From DASQPR01 sp035713725 (GTDB lineage Bacteria; Actinomycetota; Actinomycetes; Mycobacteriales; Micromonosporaceae): DNA of 64,000 nt. Shown here one piece after another: positions 60,059 through 64,000 of the stretch (positions are counted from its first letter, which is position 1; each line of letters begins with the position of its first letter). Below the pieces are notes generated by a model, which was given only the letters and a program-made list of their open reading frames with translations, was not told the DNA's origin and ran no database searches. Position numbers and translations under genes: made by a program. The stretch lies in contig DASTMZ010000154.1 in NCBI GenBank assembly GCA_035713725.1, forward strand, positions 1 through 64,000, given 5' to 3'.

Positions 60059-61894
60059 TCACCCGGCTGCGGCGGGCGCGTCGACGGTGCTGTCGGCGCC
60101 GTCCGGACCAGCACGGCCGCCAGCGCCAATCGGGCCGTCCGCGTCGCTCGCGCGGTCAGCGCCAGCCGCGACACCAGCGCCAGCCGCGACACCAGCGCCA
60201 GCCCCGCCGCCTGCGCCGGCCCCGCCGTCGGAGCCGTTAGCGCTATCCGCACCCGTACCCTCCTGGTGCCGGCGCTCGACGGCCGACTGCCGGCTCAGCG
60301 GAAGTTCCGGCAGCAGCAGAGTGACGGCGAGCGTGAGCACCATGATCGCGGCGGCGATGTAGTAGACGATCGTCATCGACCCCGAGAAGCCGACCTTGAA
60401 CGGATGCGATAGGGCGCTCGCCAGGTGGCTCAGGAACGACGTGTCTGACAGCGAACCGTTGTTCGACGGCGCCGACTGCGTCAGCAGCTTGACTTGATCC
60501 GGGTGAGCGGCTGCGGCGGACCGGAACGCCGACGTGGACGATGCGTCGGCGTACGCCGACTGGATCTTGCCGGGCAGCCGCGCGAACAGGATCGAGAGGA
60601 ACACCGCGGCACCGATCGTGCCGCCCATCGACCGGAAGAACGTGACGGACGACGTCGCTACGCCAATCTCTCGTGGTGACGCGGCGTTCTGCGCGGCGGT
60701 GACCATCGGCTGCATCGAACCGCCCAGGCCAAGTCCCATGATCAGCATCGGCAGGACGACGAATGCGAACGAGGTATCCGCAGACAGGCGTGAGAACAAC
60801 AGCATCGACGCTGTGATCAGGACACCGCCGACGACCGGGAAGATCTTGTACCGTCCGGTACGCGCGATCGTCTGGCCGGCCACCACGGAGCCCGTCATCA
60901 TGCCGACCACCAGCGGAAGGATCTCGAGGCCTGCTTTGGTCGGCGAGGCGCCCTTGACCACCTGCAGGTAGAGCGGCAGCAGCAGCAGGCCGCCGAACAT
61001 CGCCATGCCGATCAGGAAGCTGGACGCGACGGACACCGAGAACGTACGGCCCTGGAACAGCCGGATCGGCAACAGCGCCTCATCGCCGTAGCGGCGCTCG
61101 GCAAGCAGGAACGCGACGAGACCGACCGCGCCGACCACGTAGCAGGTCAACGCCGTGCCGGACGACCAGCCCCATGCGCTGCCCTGCTCGGCGATGATCA
61201 GCAACGGTACGAGGCAAACGATCAGCGCCACCGCACCCGGCCAGTCGATGCGGTGGTCGCGCCGGTGGTGCGCGAGGTGCAGCACCTTGGTGACCACGAT
61301 CAGGGCGGCGGCCGCGATCGGTACGTTGATGTAGAAGATCCACCGCCACCCGGCGATGCCCAGGATCTCGCCGGATCCCGCGAAGAAGCCGCCGAGCACC
61401 GGGCCGAGCACGCTGGATGTCGCGAACACGGCGAGGAAGTAGCCCTGGTATTTGGCCCGCTCTCGCGGCGAGACGATGTCGCCGATGATGGCCAGCGCGA
61501 GCGAGAACAAGCCACCGGCGCCGATGCCCTGGATGGCGCGGCAGGCGGCCAACTCGTACATCGACTGCGACAAGCCGCACAGCATCGAGCCGACGATGAA
61601 GATGATGATCGCGAACAGGATGAACGGCTTGCGGCCATAGATGTCCGACAGCTTGCCGTAGAGCGGCGTCGAGATCGTCGACGTGATCAGGAACGCGGTC
61701 GTCGCCCAGACCTGCAGGGAGAACCCGTGGAGGTCGTCCGAGATAGTGCGGATCGCGGTCGACACGACGGTCTGGTCCAGCGCCGCGAGGAACATAGCGA
61801 GCATCAGTCCGGTCAGGATCGTGACGATCTGCCGATGGCTCAGGGCGCCGGTGCCGTTGGTCGACTGTTGCTCCACCGCGGACGTTGTGGTCAT
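60059..61894 (-). CDS. MFS drug exporter, DHA2 (14-TM) family
   Basis: 611 residues with 14 predicted membrane segments. Motif A (GKLSDIYGRKPFILF), the DHA2 motif C (GPVLGGFFAGS area), and LDQTVVSTAIRTISDDLHG in segment 1 place it with EmrB/QacA-type proton-coupled exporters. The C-terminal 70 residues are a Gly/Ala tail with tandem repeats (GAGAGVAAGAGVAAGADRA). ATG 61894 follows GGGGGAG by about four bases. Substrate unknown. Convergent with the sirtuin gene. Confidence 0.92.
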   Translation of the reverse strand: MTTTSAVEQQSTNGTGALSHRQIVTILTGLMLAMFLAALDQTVVSTAIRTISDDLHGFSLQVWATTAFLITSTISTPLYGKLSDIYGRKPFILFAIIIFIVGSMLCGLSQSMYELAACRAIQGIGAGGLFSLALAIIGDIVSPRERAKYQGYFLAVFATSSVLGPVLGGFFAGSGEILGIAGWRWIFYINVPIAAAALIVVTKVLHLAHHRRDHRIDWPGAVALIVCLVPLLIIAEQGSAWGWSSGTALTCYVVGAVGLVAFLLAERRYGDEALLPIRLFQGRTFSVSVASSFLIGMAMFGGLLLLPLYLQVVKGASPTKAGLEILPLVVGMMTGSVVAGQTIARTGRYKIFPVVGGVLITASMLLFSRLSADTSFAFVVLPMLIMGLGLGGSMQPMVTAAQNAASPREIGVATSSVTFFRSMGGTIGAAVFLSILFARLPGKIQSAYADASSTSAFRSAAAAHPDQVKLLTQSAPSNNGSLSDTSFLSHLASALSHPFKVGFSGSMTIVYYIAAAIMVLTLAVTLLLPELPLSRQSAVERRHQEGTGADSANGSDGGAGAGGGAGAGVAAGAGVAAGADRASDADGPIGAGGRAGPDGADSTVDAPAAAG

Positions 61895-61947
61895 CGGCTC
61901 CCCCAAATGCGATACGGCTCCGTCCGCATCCTATCCGCCACACCGGT

Positions 61948-61969
61948 GCCTGCTGGCCGGCCGGCAGGC
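61948..61969. promoter_or_regulatory. 22-bp near-perfect palindrome upstream of MFS gene
   Basis: GCCTGCTGGCCGGCC then GGCAGGC, where only two of 22 positions break symmetry. It is 54 bases upstream of the MFS start and 63 bases downstream of the alpha/beta hydrolase stop, both on the minus strand. It can be an operator for an efflux regulator (TetR or MarR type) or a hairpin ending the hydrolase transcript. Confidence 0.45.
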
Positions 61970-62031
61970 GGGGGAGATGAGTGTCCTGCGTCACCCACCG
62001 TCGCGCGCGAGGTCACGATCCGCGGGTACGG

Positions 62032-62988
62032 TCAGCCGAGCGTTGACTCGGCCGGTACGGATCCGGAGTTGGCATGCACGAACGCCCGGGTGTGCTCGGC
62101 CACCACCGACGGATCGCTGAGCATCAGCCAGTGTCCCGCGTCGACACGCACGACGGTCAGGCGCGACACCCATCCGTCGACGTCCGACTGAACGCTTCCG
62201 CGGACGTACCGATCGCGGGTTGGCACCAGGACCTGCACTGGCACGTCAAGCCCGGCCGGCGGACGGCGGCCGCGCCCGAGGAGGTTCGCCCGGTAGATCT
62301 TGAGCCCGTGCCGCAGATCGGTACGCGCGACCCGCGCACCTCGCCGCGACCTGTCCCGCGCCACGAGCCGACCGATGATCCCGACCCGGATCGCGAGATC
62401 GATCGGCCCGGGCACCAGGAACCAGCCGAGGTACGCCGACGACCAGCCCTGACCGGCCAGGCCTACCCATCCGCGCGGCCCGCGCCGCATCTGCCGGCGT
62501 ACCCAGGACCGGACGTGCCCGAGGTGCGGCCCGGAGATCGAGGTGAATGACGCGACCCGCCCGCGCAGCGTCGTGTCGAGCGCGTGGTACGCCGCCGTCG
62601 AGCCCCAGTCGTGCGCGACCAGGTGCACCGGGCTACCGGGTGCGACCGCGTCGACAACATCGCGAAGGTCGGCGGCGAGCCGGTCAAGCCGGTACGCCGA
62701 TCGCTCCGCCGGCGCTCCGGAGGCACCCGAACCACGGACGTCGTACGTGACGAGCTGTCCAAGATCGGATAGCGCCCCGATCACCTGGCGCCACACATGC
62801 GAGTCGTCCGGGTACCCATGCACGAAGACGATCACCGGCCCGGTCTCAAGTCCGGACCGGTGTACGGACAGTGCGACGCCGTCGCCGGTCGCGACGGTGG
62901 CGACCGACGGCGGCGTGCCCGACGACGCCTCGCGGCTGACGCTACTCATCGGCGTGTCTGATGACGCCTCGCGGCTGACGCTACTCAT
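62032..62988 (-). CDS. Alpha/beta hydrolase, epoxide hydrolase-like
   Basis: 318 residues. Oxyanion loop FVHGYPDDSHVW (near 55-66), nucleophile Asp127 in LVAHDWGSTAAYHAL, acid Asp in LVPTRDRYVRG and base His in VDAGHWLML. Asp as nucleophile within HDWG is the epoxide hydrolase/dehalogenase pattern. The start is doubled by a 39-bp tandem repeat: MSSVSREASSDTP is followed by MSSVSREASSGTP, so translation could begin at 62988 or 62949. No signal peptide. Confidence 0.85.
   Translation of the reverse strand: MSSVSREASSDTPMSSVSREASSGTPPSVATVATGDGVALSVHRSGLETGPVIVFVHGYPDDSHVWRQVIGALSDLGQLVTYDVRGSGASGAPAERSAYRLDRLAADLRDVVDAVAPGSPVHLVAHDWGSTAAYHALDTTLRGRVASFTSISGPHLGHVRSWVRRQMRRGPRGWVGLAGQGWSSAYLGWFLVPGPIDLAIRVGIIGRLVARDRSRRGARVARTDLRHGLKIYRANLLGRGRRPPAGLDVPVQVLVPTRDRYVRGSVQSDVDGWVSRLTVVRVDAGHWLMLSDPSVVAEHTRAFVHANSGSVPAESTLG
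62911..62988 (-). repeat. 39-bp tandem duplication containing the start codon
   Basis: Two adjacent 39-bp units (62911-62949 and 62950-62988) differ at only a few bases, and a third partial copy of nine bases (CGGCGTGCC) follows at 62989. Each full unit carries an ATG in the hydrolase frame, so the gene has two possible starts 13 codons apart. Confidence 0.9.
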
Positions 62989-63109
62989 CGGCGTGCCAAG
63001 TGCGACATGTCGTCATGGTAGGGAGCGGCAGGCGGAGGCCAACACCGCGGACACATGAACGGGAGCGGACACATGAACGGCAGACGTCCCGCGCCTTGCC
63101 GCACAGACG

Positions 63110-63151
63110 AATCGTCCGGCGCCCACCGGGGGGAGGGGACGCCGGACGATT
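63110..63151 (-). terminator. 12-bp inverted repeat downstream of lysozyme-like gene
   Basis: AATCGTCCGGCG (63110-63121) and CGCCGGACGATT (63140-63151) form a perfect 12-bp stem with an 18-base loop, 62 bases after the stop of the leftward gene at 63213. It is the likely end of that transcript, though no T run follows on the minus strand. A 16-bp direct repeat (GCGGACACATGAACGG) lies nearby. The 224-base gap shows no other coding or regulatory feature. Confidence 0.55.
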
Positions 63152-63212
63152 CCGGGATCCGCGCGACTCACGTCATGCGGACTTGGTTCGTTGTCGAACC
63201 GGATTCAGTTGG

Positions 63213-64000
63213 TCACCGACCGGGTGCCGGCACGGCCTGCGCGGCGTGTGCCGCGGCCTGTGCGGCGTCGGCTGCGTAGACGCTGCCAACCACGCTGGCC
63301 GCGAACTTCTCCCACTTGGCGTACGCCTGCGGGAACGCGGACACCTGAACCTTCTGAACTGCGGCGGTCAGCGGCATGCTCTTCCAGCCGTGGATCGCGA
63401 CGAGCCGCTTGTAGAACGACTGCGCGGCGTGGTGGGCGTTGGTCACCTGCGACGGCGAGCCCCAGCCCGACGACGGCCGCTGCTGGAACAGGCCCAGCGA
63501 GTCGTGGTCGTTGCGGTTGCCCAGGTTGCCGTAGTTGTGCAGCGTCGACTCCTGCATCGAGCACGCCACGGCCATGACCATCGCGCGCGGCGGGAGCCGC
63601 AGGTCACGACCGGCCTTGACGATCGCAGCCGCGTTGGCACGCTGCGTCGCGTTCAGCTTGAACGACGACTGGTTGCTCGGCATGCCCTTGGGCAGCAGCG
63701 TGCGGCGGGACGGCACGGCGACCGGCGCCTTCTTGGCCGGAGCCTTCGGCGCGGGGGCGTGCGGAACCGGGGTCTGCACGGGGGCCTGCGCGACCGGGAC
63801 GGTCATCGCCGTGGACGGCGCGGTCCGCGCTGCCTGGTCCGTCTGTGCGTAGGCGGTGACTACCGCGGAGGCGGGCAGTGGAACGCGGGTCGGGGAGTTA
63901 GCCGCCGCCGCTGGTCCAGCCGCAACGCCGATGATCGCGGCCGTCGCGACACCAAGCATGGCGGCGCGTCGCGCGAAACGGCTACGGGGGGTAGCCGCGG
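63213..64000 (-). CDS. Secreted lysozyme-like protein, 5' end outside window
   Basis: The frame is open to the right edge. Codons upstream of ATG 63959 read PRSRFARRAA before MLGVATAAIIGVAAG, giving the basic, then hydrophobic, then AAA cleavage-site layout of a signal peptide, so the true start probably lies beyond 64000. After a Pro/Ala linker (about 50-95 from ATG 63959) comes a domain of about 130 residues: AAIVKAGRDLRLPPRAMVMA, ACSMQESTLHNYGNLGNRND, HDSLGLFQQRPSSGWG and FPQAYAKWEKFAASV. That is the common actinobacterial lysozyme-like fold with Glu in MQEST as possible catalyst. Likely acts on peptidoglycan. Confidence 0.8.
   Translation of the reverse strand, partial: AATPRSRFARRAAMLGVATAAIIGVAAGPAAAANSPTRVPLPASAVVTAYAQTDQAARTAPSTAMTVPVAQAPVQTPVPHAPAPKAPAKKAPVAVPSRRTLLPKGMPSNQSSFKLNATQRANAAAIVKAGRDLRLPPRAMVMAVACSMQESTLHNYGNLGNRNDHDSLGLFQQRPSSGWGSPSQVTNAHHAAQSFYKRLVAIHGWKSMPLTAAVQKVQVSAFPQAYAKWEKFAASVVGSVYAADAAQAAAHAAQAVPAPGR

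Noticed and set aside
63055..63279. Short plus-strand frame after the lysozyme-like gene
   Set aside because: Overlaps the 12-bp hairpin and the 3' end of the leftward gene, begins in a direct repeat, and has no recognisable protein pattern.

Overview
The window is chromosomal DNA from a high-GC (about 70% by eye) Actinomycetota bacterium. The grounds are the GTG/TTG starts, the many 4-nt GTGA/ATGA overlaps, the ATC start of infC, and a gene order that follows the actinobacterial block known from Mycobacterium tuberculosis (tyrS, TPR protein, HAD phosphatase, tlyA, NAD kinase, recN, steA, steB, pyrG, NUDIX, xerD, parA, scpA, scpB, rluB, cmk, der). I cannot fix the order or genus from sequence alone. 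It looks like core genome: I see no insertion sequence, prophage, CRISPR array or tRNA gene.

Layout. 1-1450: a TPR protein cut by the left edge and a small PH-domain membrane protein. 1450-7614: translation genes (infC with an upstream terminator-like attenuator, rpmI, rplT, an rRNA methyltransferase, a candidate leader peptide with alternative hairpins, pheS, pheT). 7750-12370: an amidohydrolase, a large LuxR-type ATPase regulator and a SnoaL-like protein. 12497-20069: the arginine cluster argC-argB-argD-argF-argR-argG-argH behind an ARG-box-like site, without argJ. 20080-23115: a sulfotransferase-like protein, a class IV aminotransferase, 3-methyladenine DNA glycosylase and a DinB protein. 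23259-28458: tyrS, then a truncated 5S rRNA with an rrn-like hairpin, then an unusual 793-residue RGG-TPR-polyacidic protein, a HAD phosphatase and an SCP2 protein. 28595-42111: a coiled-coil protein with a histone-H1-like tail, a small protein, tlyA, NAD kinase, recN, steA, steB, a MraY-like protein, a MurJ-like flippase, a glycosyltransferase and a large membrane protein. 42124-47560: a three-gene ABC exporter, one permease carrying an extracellular ConA-like domain, divergent from a two-component system. 47766-58986: pyrG, NUDIX, ald, xerD (apparent CTG start), parA, scpA, scpB, rluB, cmk, der. 59093-64000: a sirtuin, an MFS exporter, an alpha/beta hydrolase, and a secreted lysozyme-like protein cut by the right edge.

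The genes fall into coherent sets: translation and ribosome maturation (infC, rpmI, rplT, TrmH-like, tlyA, rluB, der), arginine synthesis under ArgR, envelope and septum building (steA/steB, MraY-like, MurJ-like, GT4), and chromosome maintenance (recN, xerD, parA, scpAB). The most notable observations are the 5S rRNA remnant and the charge-segregated disordered protein beside it, the possible pheS leader-peptide attenuator, the missing argJ, the CTG start of xerD, the ConA domain inside an ABC permease, and a recurring pattern of short in-frame tandem repeats in the disordered ends or linkers of otherwise conserved proteins.
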